In this document: piece by piece, positions 1 through 10,378 of the stretch
Layout: each line of letters opens with the position of its first letter
Numbering within the stretch: the first letter of the stretch is position 1
Origin: Sphingomonas jaspsi DSM 18422
GTDB taxonomy: Bacteria > Pseudomonadota > Alphaproteobacteria > Sphingomonadales > Sphingomonadaceae
Direction of reading: 5' to 3'
DNA: 64,000 bases
Assembly: GCF_000585415.1 (NCBI RefSeq)
Contig: NZ_KK073876.1
Location: 617,810 to 681,809, forward strand
Program-made: the position numbers and the translations under genes
The notes under the pieces: generated by a model
Told to the model about the DNA's origin: nothing
The model's input: only the letters and a program-made list of their open reading frames with translations
Database searches by the model: none

Positions 1-828
1 GGCGCTGTAGCCGTCGCTGCGGCTGGTCGCGATGCCGGTCTTGCCGTCAGCGAGGAAGATGCTCGGGACGACGTTGCCGTCGCTGTAGCGTTCCATCTTT
101 TCGTCGATGATCGTCTTGAACGGCGACGACGCGTCCTTGCGGTACAGGACGGTGCGCTTGCCTTTCTCGCGGTCGGTTCCGAAGCCAAGCCGGACGACGC
201 CGTTGCCGTCGGCTTCCCACGCGCCGACAACCGGATTGCGTTGCTGGACGATGGTCTGCTTGCCGGTTTCGAGGTCGACCTCGATCACTTCGGGATTGAA
301 CAGCCGCTCATAGCCCTTGCCGGCGCGGAAGCGCGAAAGAAGGATCCGCGGCCGGCCTTCGTGGCTGCGCCACAGGATGTTGTTCGCCGACAGGAAACTG
401 TCGTCCCAACCCAGCAGCGTCACCTTCTTGGTGCGGGCGTTGTAGTTGATGAGGCGCAGGACGTCGGTCTTGTCGCCGTCGATGGCCGTATATTCGGCGA
501 GGGTGATGATGAGGTTCTGGTCGTCGAACCAGCTCCAGTCGATCACCCGCTTCTGGCCATAGCCCATGAATTCGCCGTCGCGGGCGACGAGGTTGGGCTT
601 GGCGTTGGGCTGCGCCAGGTCGATGATACCCAGCACCTTTTCGTCGCCGACGCGCAGCTTGGCCGCGATCAGCTGGCCGTCCTTGCTCAGCTTGGCGCCC
701 GACAGGGCTGGAAACTGCGCGAAGGTCGCAACCGGAATTGGCGTTGCCGGTGCCTGCGACGACGGCGCCTGGGCGTTCGCGCTGATGGCGCAGCCGGCAA
801 GCAACAGTGCGCTCCAACAGAATTTCAT
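1..828 (-). CDS. S9-family peptidase, N-terminal part (truncated by window edge)
   Basis: The 276 visible residues read as the beta-propeller half of a prolyl-oligopeptidase-type (S9) exported peptidase; the catalytic alpha/beta-hydrolase domain would lie beyond base 1. The start at 828 gives a signal peptide with a lipobox (LLAGC, Cys13) overlapping a possible signal peptidase I site (ANA-QA), so it may be an outer-membrane or periplasmic lipoprotein. The propeller shows repeated strand pairs ending in W/F-D dipeptides (IDWSWFDDQNL; LLGWDDSFL). It is convergent with nothing and sits downstream of hppA on the same strand, separated by a terminator. The family is inferred without seeing the active site. 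Confidence 0.75.
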   Translation of the reverse strand, partial: MKFCWSALLLAGCAISANAQAPSSQAPATPIPVATFAQFPALSGAKLSKDGQLIAAKLRVGDEKVLGIIDLAQPNAKPNLVARDGEFMGYGQKRVIDWSWFDDQNLIITLAEYTAIDGDKTDVLRLINYNARTKKVTLLGWDDSFLSANNILWRSHEGRPRILLSRFRAGKGYERLFNPEVIEVDLETGKQTIVQQRNPVVGAWEADGNGVVRLGFGTDREKGKRTVLYRKDASSPFKTIIDEKMERYSDGNVVPSIFLADGKTGIATSRSDGYSA

Positions 829-892
829 TTTGTCCCCCTCATCCCTATTCGGCGAGGGCAAGTCTATCGGTCGCGGCGTTGGGTTCAACCCA

Positions 893-931
893 AAGACAAA
901 GGCCCGCCGCGCCTTAGCGCGACGAGCCTTT
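893..931 (-). terminator. Rho-independent-type terminator after hppA
   Basis: AAAGGC (898-903) can pair with GCCTTT (926-931), extended by G/C pairs inside. Read on the minus strand the hairpin is followed by a T-rich run (CCTTTGTCTTTGG). It lies just downstream of the hppA stop codon. Confidence 0.65.
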
Positions 932-957
932 GCGGTTTTCGGGCCGGTGTTGCGGCG

Positions 958-3063
<2,106 letters not shown>

Positions 3064-3183
3064 GTTGGAAAAACCCCCATTCGACCCTGAAGACGCGCCG
3101 GCTGTTACCGGTCGCGGCGTTTGAAGTGCGGGTGGAAGGTGTAACGGGCTTTTGGGCGGTGGCAACCCGCTCGATAGAAGGGC

Positions 3184-3273
3184 TTAGTGAATGAGCAGCG
3201 CGGTCGCCATGCCGGACGCCACCCCAAGGACGGCGATGACCCACTGGCGGGTGCTAAGCATGGCGATGTTCAT
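3184..3273 (-). CDS. Possible 29-residue single-helix membrane peptide
   Basis: A tiny frame overlapping the end of thiL by 20 bases. It encodes a short N-terminal region with Arg, then one hydrophobic helix (WVIAVLGVASGMATALLIH) that ends the protein. A second possible ATG at 3261 overlaps the thiL stop codon, an arrangement typical of translational coupling. There is no convincing ribosome binding site for either start, and the product is too short for homology by eye. It sits between thiL and hppA on the same strand. I do not recognise a family; it could be chance. Confidence 0.35.
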   Translation of the reverse strand: MNIAMLSTRQWVIAVLGVASGMATALLIH

Positions 3274-4192
3274 AACCCAGATGCTCCGGCAACGGCACCT
3301 CTCCGTCGGCATCGTGGAGCGTCAAAACTCCGCCGTCGGTCAGCGACCCGATGCGAGCAAGAATCGTCCCGGAAGGTAAAGAAAGGCTTAAGACTGGGTC
3401 GAAATCGGCCGGCAGTGCCGCCAGCAGCGCATAATCGTCGCCGCCTGTCGCCGCAAACAGGCGGGTCGCGCGGGCCTGGCCATGATCGGCGATGAACGCA
3501 CGCGACAGCGGGATGGCGTCTAGGTCGATCGTGGCGGCGCAACCACTTGCCCGCATCAGCCGCATCAGGTCGAGCAACAGGCCGTCGGAGACATCCATCA
3601 TCGCATGGGCATGAGGCGCGATGGCTCGCCCTGCCGCGAGTTGCGGGACGGGTCGTCGATAGGCCTCGACCAGTGGCCCCTCGCAGCGCGGATCGCCGGT
3701 CAGCGCCATCAGGCCCGCCACGCCGTCGCCGATATTGCCGACCAGCCACAAGGCATCGCCGGGCTTGCCGCCCGCCCGCGACGGCGGCTCCGCCTCGGAT
3801 CGGCCGATCGCCGTCAGGCCGAAAACGCGCGGCGCGTCGAGGGGGAGCGAAATGGTGTCGCCGCCGATCAGCGCCAGGCCATAGGCCTCGCACGCCGCCG
3901 CGACCCCGCCGAGGAACGCCTCGTTCCAGTCCGCGCCGGCCAGCGTCATGCTCATCAGGGCTGCGACCGGCGTCGCGCCCTTTGCGGCGAGATCGCTGAG
4001 GTTGACCGTAACCAGCTTCCAGCCGACCGATGCTGGCGGATCGTCCTTTAGGAAGTGGACGCCCTCGGCAATGCTGTCGTGCGTGATGACGAGATCGCCG
4101 AGCACGGCCGCGTCGTCGTTCAACCCGCGAGCAGCAGGATGGGTGGCGAGCGCTCGCAGCCGCTCGATAAAGGCCAGTTCGCTCTGGCTCAT
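3254..4192 (-). CDS. thiL: Thiamine-monophosphate kinase
   Basis: 312 residues, the normal length of ThiL, which phosphorylates thiamine phosphate to thiamine diphosphate with ATP in the cytoplasm. Mg/ATP motifs are visible in order: NDDAAV (residues 25-30), NLSDLAAKGATP (64-75) and GGDT (110-113), followed by the AIR-synthase-like C-terminal half (MMDVSDGLLLDL). The usual alphaproteobacterial neighbour nusB lies upstream, but here an esterase gene on the other strand separates the two. No TPP riboswitch is seen upstream. Confidence 0.96.
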   Translation of the reverse strand: MSQSELAFIERLRALATHPAARGLNDDAAVLGDLVITHDSIAEGVHFLKDDPPASVGWKLVTVNLSDLAAKGATPVAALMSMTLAGADWNEAFLGGVAAACEAYGLALIGGDTISLPLDAPRVFGLTAIGRSEAEPPSRAGGKPGDALWLVGNIGDGVAGLMALTGDPRCEGPLVEAYRRPVPQLAAGRAIAPHAHAMMDVSDGLLLDLMRLMRASGCAATIDLDAIPLSRAFIADHGQARATRLFAATGGDDYALLAALPADFDPVLSLSLPSGTILARIGSLTDGGVLTLHDADGEVPLPEHLGYEHRHA

Positions 4193-4252
4193 TGCAAAGG
4201 ACGCGCCGCGGTGCTGAACATTGCGCCACTATAGACCGATGAGGCCCCGCCG

Positions 4253-5212
4253 ATGAAAGCCCCCCTGTTCGCCATCGCCCTGATCGTCGCAGCGCCTGCA
4301 CTTGCGACGACCGACGACCCTTCGCACATGATGCCGACGATCAGCGCCGGTCATGTGATCGCGTGGCAGGACATGGATGGCGGTGCGGCCGGCCGGATGA
4401 CGGTCTGGGTCTGGACCCCGCCCGGTTACGGCAGGGTCAAGGGCAAGCGCTATCCGGTGCTTTACATGCACGACGGTCAGAACCTGTTCGACAAGGACCT
4501 GACCAAGTTCAACCAGGAATGGGGGATCGACGAAGCAATCCCGCGGATGGTGGCGCAGGGCGACCTGCGCGACTGGATCGTGGTCGGGGTGCAGAGCCCC
4601 AAGTCGCGCTACGATACGCTGTTTCCCACCAAGCTTTTCCAATATCTGCCGGCCGACTTCCAGCAGCGGGTGAAGACGCTCGACAGCGGCGATCCCAAAG
4701 GTCCGCTGGCCGGCGACGATTATCTGCGTTTCCTGGTCAGGGTGGTGAAGCCCCGGGTCGATCGCAGTTTCCGCACCTTGCCGGGCCGCGACGATACGGC
4801 GGTGATGGGCTCGTCGATGGGCGGTCTGATGAGCTTTTACGCCATGGCCGAATATCCCGAAATATTCGGACAGGCGGCCTGCGTGTCGATGCACGTCGCG
4901 CTTGGCAGCCCGACCGACAAGGACACTGACCATGCCAGGGTGTCGGTGAATGCGGCGGAGGCGTTCCGCAAATATCTGGCGACCAGCCGGATACGACCGG
5001 GCATCAATCGCCTCTACATTGATCATGGGACCGGCACGCTCGACGGCACCTACGGGCCCTATTCGGAAAAGCTGGTCGCTGTGCTGAAGGCGCGGGGCTG
5101 GACCGGGCCGTCGTTCAGCTTCCGCACTTTCGCCGGGGCGGAGCATAATGAGACGGCGTGGGCGCAGCGGGTCGATATCCCGCTCGCGTTCCTCGATCGC
5201 AAGGACCCTTAA
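4253..5212 (+). CDS. Secreted esterase, alpha/beta hydrolase (esterase D / Fes-like)
   Basis: 319 residues with a clear signal peptide (hydrophobic LFAIALIVAAPALA), so probably periplasmic. The nucleophile elbow G-S-S-M-G is at 186-190 with Ser188, preceded by the family's typical early motif VLYMHDGQNLFD. The late His is in GAEHNETAW, near residue 300. The family covers ferri-enterobactin-type and carbohydrate or feruloyl esterases; the substrate cannot be told. It lies opposite to, and between, nusB and thiL, and its stop overlaps the nusB stop by 4 bases. It looks like a later insertion into an ancestral nusB-thiL pair. Confidence 0.88.
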   Translation: MKAPLFAIALIVAAPALATTDDPSHMMPTISAGHVIAWQDMDGGAAGRMTVWVWTPPGYGRVKGKRYPVLYMHDGQNLFDKDLTKFNQEWGIDEAIPRMVAQGDLRDWIVVGVQSPKSRYDTLFPTKLFQYLPADFQQRVKTLDSGDPKGPLAGDDYLRFLVRVVKPRVDRSFRTLPGRDDTAVMGSSMGGLMSFYAMAEYPEIFGQAACVSMHVALGSPTDKDTDHARVSVNAAEAFRKYLATSRIRPGINRLYIDHGTGTLDGTYGPYSEKLVAVLKARGWTGPSFSFRTFAGAEHNETAWAQRVDIPLAFLDRKDP

Positions 5213-5655
5213 GCCGGACGCGCGGCCTTGCCGATGCTGTCGAGCAGGCCGTTGACGAAGCCCTTTTCGCGCTTGTCGTAAAAGGCGTCGGCGACGTCGA
5301 CATATTCGCTGATGACCGTCGCCAGCGGCACGTCGCGGCGGGCGAGCAATTCATAGGCGCCCACACGCAGGATCGCTTTCATCGGCTTGTCGAGGCGCGG
5401 CAGCGTCCAGCCATCGGCAAGGTTGTCGCCGATCAGCGCGTCGATCTCTTCGATCCGCGCCAGCGCGCCGGTGACGAGGTCGTCGAAAAAGCTCTGTTCG
5501 GCCTCGGCATAGGTGGCATCCTCGATCGTCGCGCCGAGGCGGTGATCGTGGAATTCATGGATCAGCTTGGCCGTCGGCGTGCCTTCCATGTCCTGCTGGT
5601 AGAGCGCCTGCACGGCGGCAAGCCGGGCGGCGGAGCGCGAGATCGAGCGAGTCAT
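5209..5655 (-). CDS. nusB: Transcription antitermination factor NusB
   Basis: 148 residues, all-helical, matching NusB: early RLAAVQALYQQDMEG, the central acidic region, and the C-terminal VPLATVISEYVDVADAFYD and FVNGLLD motifs that are highly conserved in the family. NusB with NusE(S10) binds boxA RNA to prevent premature termination in rRNA operons. Upstream on the same strand, a 21-base gap separates it from the alpha/beta hydrolase gene, so the two may be co-transcribed. Confidence 0.97.
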   Translation of the reverse strand: MTRSISRSAARLAAVQALYQQDMEGTPTAKLIHEFHDHRLGATIEDATYAEAEQSFFDDLVTGALARIEEIDALIGDNLADGWTLPRLDKPMKAILRVGAYELLARRDVPLATVISEYVDVADAFYDKREKGFVNGLLDSIGKAARPA

Positions 5656-5676
5656 GATGCGGCGCCCCTTAGCGAT

Positions 5677-6567
5677 TCATTGGCCGATGAGGAAGGGGCG
5701 CAGCGCCGCTGCGACCTGATCGGGTGCCTGCCACGGAGCGAAATGGCCGACGTCGGGCAACGGGAATACCTCTACATCGTCGCCAACCTCGCCGATGCCT
5801 TCAAGCTGGATTGGCAGCAGCGCCTTGTCGTCCAAGCCCCAGACGATGCGAACCGGGATATTGAGCTTGGGAACACCGTTCGTGACCCAGTCGGGCATGC
5901 TCGCCGCTTCGTCCGGCCCCGGGACGACGATGCGGCTGGCGCGGTACCAGTTGAGCATCGCGGTCATCGCGCCGGGCTGGCTCCAGTCGTCGATGTAGCC
6001 CTGTCGTTCTTCCGCGGAGATGCTGGCCAGGTCGACATGCGGTGTGAAGCTTTTGTCGAAGAATGCCTCCATGCCCATCCGCGCAATCCCCGCCTCCATC
6101 GCCGGGTTGCGGAAGGCATTCATATATTGGCTCGCCGCGCGCTGGGCGGGATCCTCGATCAGGCTTTTCTGGAAGATCAGCGGATGTGGCGAGTTGACGA
6201 TCGCCAGTCGTTCGATCCTCGGAGAACCGCGCAGCGCCGAGGCCCAGGCGATCGCGCCGCCCCAGTCGTGGCCGACCAGTGCGAAGCGCTCCGCGCGTAT
6301 GGCATCAGCCAGTGCGAACAGGTCGGCGACCAGCGTGTCGGTGGCATAGTCGGCGACGTCGTGCGGCTTGTCGGTCGCGCCGAACCCACGCAGATCGGGC
6401 ATGATCATCCGCACCTTGTCCGACAGCAGCGGCACCAGCCCGCGCCACGTCCGATGGCTTTCGGGGAAGCCATGGACGAAAATTGCCGGCGGTCCGTCGG
6501 CGGGTCCGGCGGTGGCGACGTTCATGGCGATGCCGGTCGACAGCGCGACCTTCCGTTGCTCGATCAT
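5677..6567 (-). CDS. Alpha/beta hydrolase of the epoxide hydrolase / haloalkane dehalogenase group
   Basis: 296 residues. The oxyanion region HGFPESHRTW (residues 32-41) and the nucleophile elbow VGHDWGG with Asp101 instead of Ser are characteristic of enzymes that form an aspartyl-ester intermediate. The acid/His pair is consistent with IVWGLDDKALLP and the late DVGHFAPWQAPD. No signal peptide, so cytoplasmic. It is divergent from the racemase-like gene at 6606, with only 38 bases between starts. Epoxide or haloalkane specificity cannot be resolved. Confidence 0.88.
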   Translation of the reverse strand: MIEQRKVALSTGIAMNVATAGPADGPPAIFVHGFPESHRTWRGLVPLLSDKVRMIMPDLRGFGATDKPHDVADYATDTLVADLFALADAIRAERFALVGHDWGGAIAWASALRGSPRIERLAIVNSPHPLIFQKSLIEDPAQRAASQYMNAFRNPAMEAGIARMGMEAFFDKSFTPHVDLASISAEERQGYIDDWSQPGAMTAMLNWYRASRIVVPGPDEAASMPDWVTNGVPKLNIPVRIVWGLDDKALLPIQLEGIGEVGDDVEVFPLPDVGHFAPWQAPDQVAAALRPFLIGQ

Positions 6568-6605
6568 GGCTTGTGCTTCCCGCCTGCCGCGCCGAATGTC
6601 CAGTC

Positions 6606-7334
6606 ATGCATCATATCGGAATCCTGCAATACAGCCTTGAAGGCGCGCTCCTCTGCTATCGGGAGGCTGCGTTTGAAGCGATGCGGCGGCTTGGCGAGCA
6701 TCGCCATCCGCTGATCACCATGGCCGGGCTCAGCATGGCCGAGACGATCGACGATTGGGATGCCAAGAACTACGACGCGCTCCGGGCAGGAACAGCGGCG
6801 GTGGTCGAGCGGCTGGCGCGCGCCAGTGCCGACTTTTTCGTGATGCCGGACAACACCGCCCACATCGCGTTGGAGGAAGAAGGGCCGCCGCTCGCGATTC
6901 CCGGTCTCCACATCGGCGAGGTCGTCGCCTCGGCGGCTTCCGATCGCGGCTATCGCAAGGTCGGCATCCTCGGCACCAACTGGACGATGGAGGGCCCGGT
7001 CTATCCCCGAGCGCTCGCGTTTCACGGGATGGAATGGGCCGTGCCCGATGCGACGACGCGCAAGGAACTGCACCGCATCATCATGGACGAACTGTGCATG
7101 GGCGAGTTCCTGACAGACTCGATCGCGATCTTCCAGGCGGCGGTAGAGGCTCTGCGGATCGACGGCTGCGATGCGGTGGCGCTTGTCTGCACCGAAATCC
7201 CGCTCATCCTTAATGACGACAACAGCTCGCTACCGGTGCTCGATTCGACGCGGCTACTGGCGAAGGCTGCGGTCGACGTGGCGCTCGGCGACAGGCCGCT
7301 GCCCAATTGGCGCGGCGGGCGCGCTCAAAGGTAG
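6606..7334 (+). CDS. Aspartate/glutamate racemase family protein lacking the first catalytic Cys
   Basis: 242 residues, two-domain Asp/Glu racemase fold (GILQYSLEGALLCYRE at the start). Two-base racemases use a Cys just before NTxH and a second Cys in the C-terminal half. Here the first site reads MPDNTAH with Asp82 in place of Cys; the second is intact (ALVCTEIPL, Cys195). YgeA-like and other relatives with one altered Cys are known, so it may be a stereospecific racemase or an isomerase rather than a classical aspartate racemase. The start at 6606 was chosen because the family begins with this strand; the longer upstream frame overlaps the divergent hydrolase. Its 3' end overlaps the pirin gene by 10 bases, convergently. 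Confidence 0.85.
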   Translation: MHHIGILQYSLEGALLCYREAAFEAMRRLGEHRHPLITMAGLSMAETIDDWDAKNYDALRAGTAAVVERLARASADFFVMPDNTAHIALEEEGPPLAIPGLHIGEVVASAASDRGYRKVGILGTNWTMEGPVYPRALAFHGMEWAVPDATTRKELHRIIMDELCMGEFLTDSIAIFQAAVEALRIDGCDAVALVCTEIPLILNDDNSSLPVLDSTRLLAKAAVDVALGDRPLPNWRGGRAQR

Positions 7335-8206
7335 CTGACGGTTTTCGGCACTTCGGGAATCGGGATGAACTCTTCGGTGTCGCCCGGTACCAGCGGGAAG
7401 CGCCTGGCCTTCCAGTCCTCCTTGGCCTGGTTGATCCGATCGCGGCTCGAGCTGACGAAATTCCACCAGACATGGCGCTTGGTCGCAAAGGCTTCGCCCC
7501 CCAGCAGCATCGCCCGCGTCGGTGCGGATGCACGCAGAGTCATCCCCTGGCCCGGCGCTAGAATGTAGAGCGTGAACGGTTCGAGCGACTGTCCGTCGAG
7601 GCTGGCGTCGCCTTCAGTCACCAGTACCGCTCGCTCGTCGGCATCGGCGTCGATCGGGATCGACGCACCGGCGTCGAGGATGATGTCGGCGTAGATGGTC
7701 GCGCTATGCTGGGTAACGCCTGCGGTCTGGCCCCATAGCGTACCCATCAGCACTCGCGCCGATACGCCTTCGCCCTCCACCAACGGCAGGCCGTCCGATC
7801 CGACATGTTCGAACGCCGGGTCGATCTCTTCCTTGCCGTCGGGCAGCGCGAGCCAGGTCTGCATCCCGTAGAAGACGGGACCGTCCGGACGCGTAATAGC
7901 AGGCGACCGCTCCGAATGGACGATGCCCGTTCCCGCCGTCATCAGGTTGATCGCGCCCGGCTCGATGACCACGTCGCTGCCAAGGCTGTCGCGATGCTGG
8001 ATCGCGCCTTCGAACAGGTATGTGACGGTCGCGAGGTTGATGTGCGGGTGTGGCCTGACATCCATGCCGTGACCGGCGGGCAGCTTGGCCGGGCCGAACT
8101 GGTCGACGAAGATGAAGGGCCCGACCATCGTCCGCGTCTTCGCCGGCAGGGTGCGGCGGACCTTGAAGTCGCCAAGGTCGTGGGTGACGGGAACGATGAC
8201 GTCCAT
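7325..8206 (-). CDS. Pirin family protein (bicupin)
   Basis: 293 residues with the N-terminal pirin motifs: FVDQFGPAKLP, the metal-binding HPHINLATVTYLFEG and H-D-S-L-G, then an E-rich second site (GIVHSERSP). A C-terminal pirin domain ends in EEFIPIPEVPKTVSYL. Pirins are Fe(II) cupins, some with quercetinase activity; the role here is unknown. A GGGAG Shine-Dalgarno seven bases before ATG 8206 overlaps the end of bolA, so bolA and this gene are probably co-transcribed and coupled. Confidence 0.95.
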   Translation of the reverse strand: MDVIVPVTHDLGDFKVRRTLPAKTRTMVGPFIFVDQFGPAKLPAGHGMDVRPHPHINLATVTYLFEGAIQHRDSLGSDVVIEPGAINLMTAGTGIVHSERSPAITRPDGPVFYGMQTWLALPDGKEEIDPAFEHVGSDGLPLVEGEGVSARVLMGTLWGQTAGVTQHSATIYADIILDAGASIPIDADADERAVLVTEGDASLDGQSLEPFTLYILAPGQGMTLRASAPTRAMLLGGEAFATKRHVWWNFVSSSRDRINQAKEDWKARRFPLVPGDTEEFIPIPEVPKTVSYL

Positions 8207-8208
8207 AG

Positions 8209-8493
8209 CTATTCTCCCGGAGCGAGCGCTTTAATGCTGAGGGCGTGGACCTTGTCGACCATCAGCTCGCCCAGCGCAGCATAGATGGCGCGTTGCCGCT
8301 GCACCCGGTTCTGTCCCTCGAATAAGGGGCTGGCGATGGTCAGCGCGAAATGGCTCTCCCCGCTGCCGTCATGCCCGGCGTGGCCGACATGGTGGTGGCT
8401 CTGGTTTTCAAGGTCGAGCGTCGTGGGGTTTAGCGCGGCCTCGAGGCGGCGGATCATTTCGGCGGCGACCGGACCGGTGGAAGAAAGGCTCAT
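8209..8493 (-). CDS. bolA: BolA family protein
   Basis: 94 residues: an N-terminal helix MIRRLEAAL, the L-x-L-E-N-x-S-x-x-H signature (LENQSHHHVGHAG) and the conserved SHFALTIASPLFEGQNRVQRQR core. BolA proteins partner with monothiol glutaredoxins in iron-sulfur cluster handling and stress response. The His-rich loop supplies the cluster-ligand region. It is divergent from the gene at 8518 and precedes pirin by 2 bases. Confidence 0.95.
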   Translation of the reverse strand: MSLSSTGPVAAEMIRRLEAALNPTTLDLENQSHHHVGHAGHDGSGESHFALTIASPLFEGQNRVQRQRAIYAALGELMVDKVHALSIKALAPGE

Positions 8494-8517
8494 CGCGCCT
8501 ATATAGTGGGGCTAATC

Positions 8518-9042
8518 ATGAGCGCGAAGATGAATATCGAACTGGTGAAGGCGGCCAAGGGCGCGGTCATCCGCGTGCTGCGCGACGACGGCAGTACCGC
8601 GGAAAGCTTCCTGCCCGCCAAAGGCCCGGTACCGCACGATGCCGTCCATTATTTCGTCGAACGCGAATTGGGATGCGACAATGCATTCTGGGGCCTGGTT
8701 GCTGCGGGGCACCACCCGGAAGCGATCGCCGACCTTGCCAAGGCGTCGGGTCATGCTAGCGCCAAGCGGGCGGATATCCCTGCAGCCGATTTCGTGGCCG
8801 CCATCCAGGTGGAGCGAATCGTCGAGGCGTTCGAAGCCGATCACTGGAGCGGCGGCAGCGGCGATCCGGCAGGCATCGTCGCGATGGCGCGATCAGGTTG
8901 CGAGCAGTCCAACGTCGCCCCGGTCGATCTAGGGCCGGCGCAGGTCGAGCGTATTCGCCGCGGCATCGCCGACTTTGCCGCGGGCTGGGCAGAACTGCCG
9001 CAGGGCGGGTCGATGCCCCTTGCGTGGGGGAGCGGGATATGA
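8518..9042 (+). CDS. Uncharacterised DUF6931-like protein
   Basis: 174 residues from ATG 8518 (another in-frame start at 8506 adds four residues). I do not recognise it with certainty. The composition is soluble and Ala-rich: a beta-rich start (GAVIRVLRDDGSTAESFLP), a helical middle repeating A-x-x-A patterns (HYFVERELGCDNAFWGLVAAG), and one WSGGSGDPAG loop. No signal peptide or membrane helix. Its stop overlaps the start of the J-domain gene (ATGA), so the two are translationally coupled and may act together. Confidence 0.6.
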   Translation: MSAKMNIELVKAAKGAVIRVLRDDGSTAESFLPAKGPVPHDAVHYFVERELGCDNAFWGLVAAGHHPEAIADLAKASGHASAKRADIPAADFVAAIQVERIVEAFEADHWSGGSGDPAGIVAMARSGCEQSNVAPVDLGPAQVERIRRGIADFAAGWAELPQGGSMPLAWGSGI

Positions 9043-9605
9043 GGCAGACCCGCTTCCATGGCCGCGTCGAGGGAGCGGCCGCTTGCTGTTCGGTCCCCGG
9101 CTGCAGCGAGCCGGGCGAGTTCCGCGCGCCGGTGACACCGTCCTCGTTCGACGGCCCCGGTTCGTTTCGCTGGCTGTGTCTCGACCATGTGCGCCAGTTC
9201 AACAGCGCCTATAACTTCTTCGCCGGAATGACGCCGGACGAGATCGAAGCGGCGCAATCGCCGACGGCGGGGTGGGAACGACAAACTCGCGCTTTCGCCT
9301 CCAACGGCGGCGACCCGATGCCTTCATGGGGCGACTTTTCCGACCCGCTCGACGCCATTTCCGCCCGCTTCCGGCCGACCGCAAAACGGCAGGCGGTCGA
9401 GCGCTTTTCCGGTGCCGAGCGCCATGCACTGGGCGTGCTCGGACTGAAGGACGATACCGACCTCCATAGCGTCCGGCGGCGCTATTCCGATTTGGTGCGG
9501 CGCTATCACCCGGACCGCAATGGCGGCGACCGTCGTCATGAAAAGAAGCTGGGCCAGGTGATCGAGGCCTGGCAGACACTGAAGATCGCGCGCGCCTTCG
9601 CCTGA
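9039..9605 (+). CDS. J-domain protein (DnaJ-like co-chaperone)
   Basis: 188 residues. The J domain is at the C-terminus, about residues 127-185, with the HPD triad at 157-159 required to stimulate DnaK ATPase. The N-terminal part has a Cys cluster (Cys16, Cys17, Cys22, then CLDH at 47-50) that could bind a metal. In many alphaproteobacteria this gene sits beside bolA and cobS-cobT; here bolA is close but cobS is 5 kb away. The start at 9039 overlaps the previous stop (ATGA). Confidence 0.93.
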   Translation: MRQTRFHGRVEGAAACCSVPGCSEPGEFRAPVTPSSFDGPGSFRWLCLDHVRQFNSAYNFFAGMTPDEIEAAQSPTAGWERQTRAFASNGGDPMPSWGDFSDPLDAISARFRPTAKRQAVERFSGAERHALGVLGLKDDTDLHSVRRRYSDLVRRYHPDRNGGDRRHEKKLGQVIEAWQTLKIARAFA

Positions 9606-9606
9606 G

Positions 9607-10329
9607 CTATTTCGACAGGGCGAAGTCCACCCGCACCGCCACCGTGCTGCTGTTGACCCCCGGATTGAACGGCGGCGGCGGGGGCGCAGCGACCTGGGCG
9701 ATCGGCGGCGGCGCATTGAAGGTCTGGATCGCGCTATCCATCGGCTGGGGCTCACCGCCGGCTTGGCCGCCATCGCGAATTGCCAGGATGCGGTCGACCT
9801 TGAGGCCAGCCGCCTGCGCATAGGCATCGGCGCGTGAGCGTGCGGCCTTGTAGGCCGCGGCGTAGGCCGAAAGGCTGGCCTTTTCGGCATCGGCCACCCG
9901 CAGCGACGGCCCCGACAGCAGGTTGGCGCCAGCCTGGGTCGCGGCGAGCACGGCATCGCTGGCGCGGTCGAGCTGTTTCAGGCGGACGGTCACGGTGTTG
10001 TTGGCCTGGTACCGGCCACGATCCTTGCCGTAATCGATGCGATTGAGGGTGAGGCTGCTGGTTTGCAGGTCGTCGGGCTTGATCCCGAACTGGGTGAGCG
10101 CGGCGGTGACTGCCTGCATCTTGCTGTTGTTGAGCTGGCTCGCTTCCGCCGCCGACCCGGCCAGTGTGGTCACGCCGAGCGAAAAGCGCGCTTCGTCAGG
10201 CCGCGTTTCGGCGCGACCGGTGGCCGACACGGTCAACAGGGTTTCATCACGATCGACACCGCGGGGATCGGGAGCCGACTGGCCGCAGGCGACAAGCGGA
10301 AGAGCGAGAAACAGGACGGGAAAACGCAT
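9607..10329 (-). CDS. SIMPL-domain (DUF541) lipoprotein
   Basis: 240 residues with lipoprotein signal PLVAC-G (Cys15), so membrane-anchored on the periplasmic side. The rest matches SIMPL/DUF541: LLTVSATGRAETRPDEA, a helical LNNSKMQAVTAALTQFGI stretch, and LKQLDRASDAVLAATQAGAN, ending in VAVRVDFALSK. The function of the family is poorly defined; some members affect oxidative or membrane stress. A GGAGGG ribosome binding site six bases upstream supports ATG 10329. Confidence 0.9.
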   Translation of the reverse strand: MRFPVLFLALPLVACGQSAPDPRGVDRDETLLTVSATGRAETRPDEARFSLGVTTLAGSAAEASQLNNSKMQAVTAALTQFGIKPDDLQTSSLTLNRIDYGKDRGRYQANNTVTVRLKQLDRASDAVLAATQAGANLLSGPSLRVADAEKASLSAYAAAYKAARSRADAYAQAAGLKVDRILAIRDGGQAGGEPQPMDSAIQTFNAPPPIAQVAAPPPPPFNPGVNSSTVAVRVDFALSK

Positions 10330-10354
10330 CGAAAGCCCTCCAAGGTAGGCTCAG

Positions 10355-10371
10355 ATGTTACATTGTTACAT
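10355..10371. promoter_or_regulatory. Direct repeat upstream of the SIMPL lipoprotein gene
   Basis: ATGTTACATTGTTACAT contains TGTTACA twice, spaced nine bases start to start, in the short gap between the GST and lipoprotein genes. It lies upstream of ATG 10329 on the minus strand and could be an operator half-site pair or part of the promoter. No experimental counterpart is known to me. Confidence 0.3.
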
Positions 10372-10378
10372 GAGTCTG

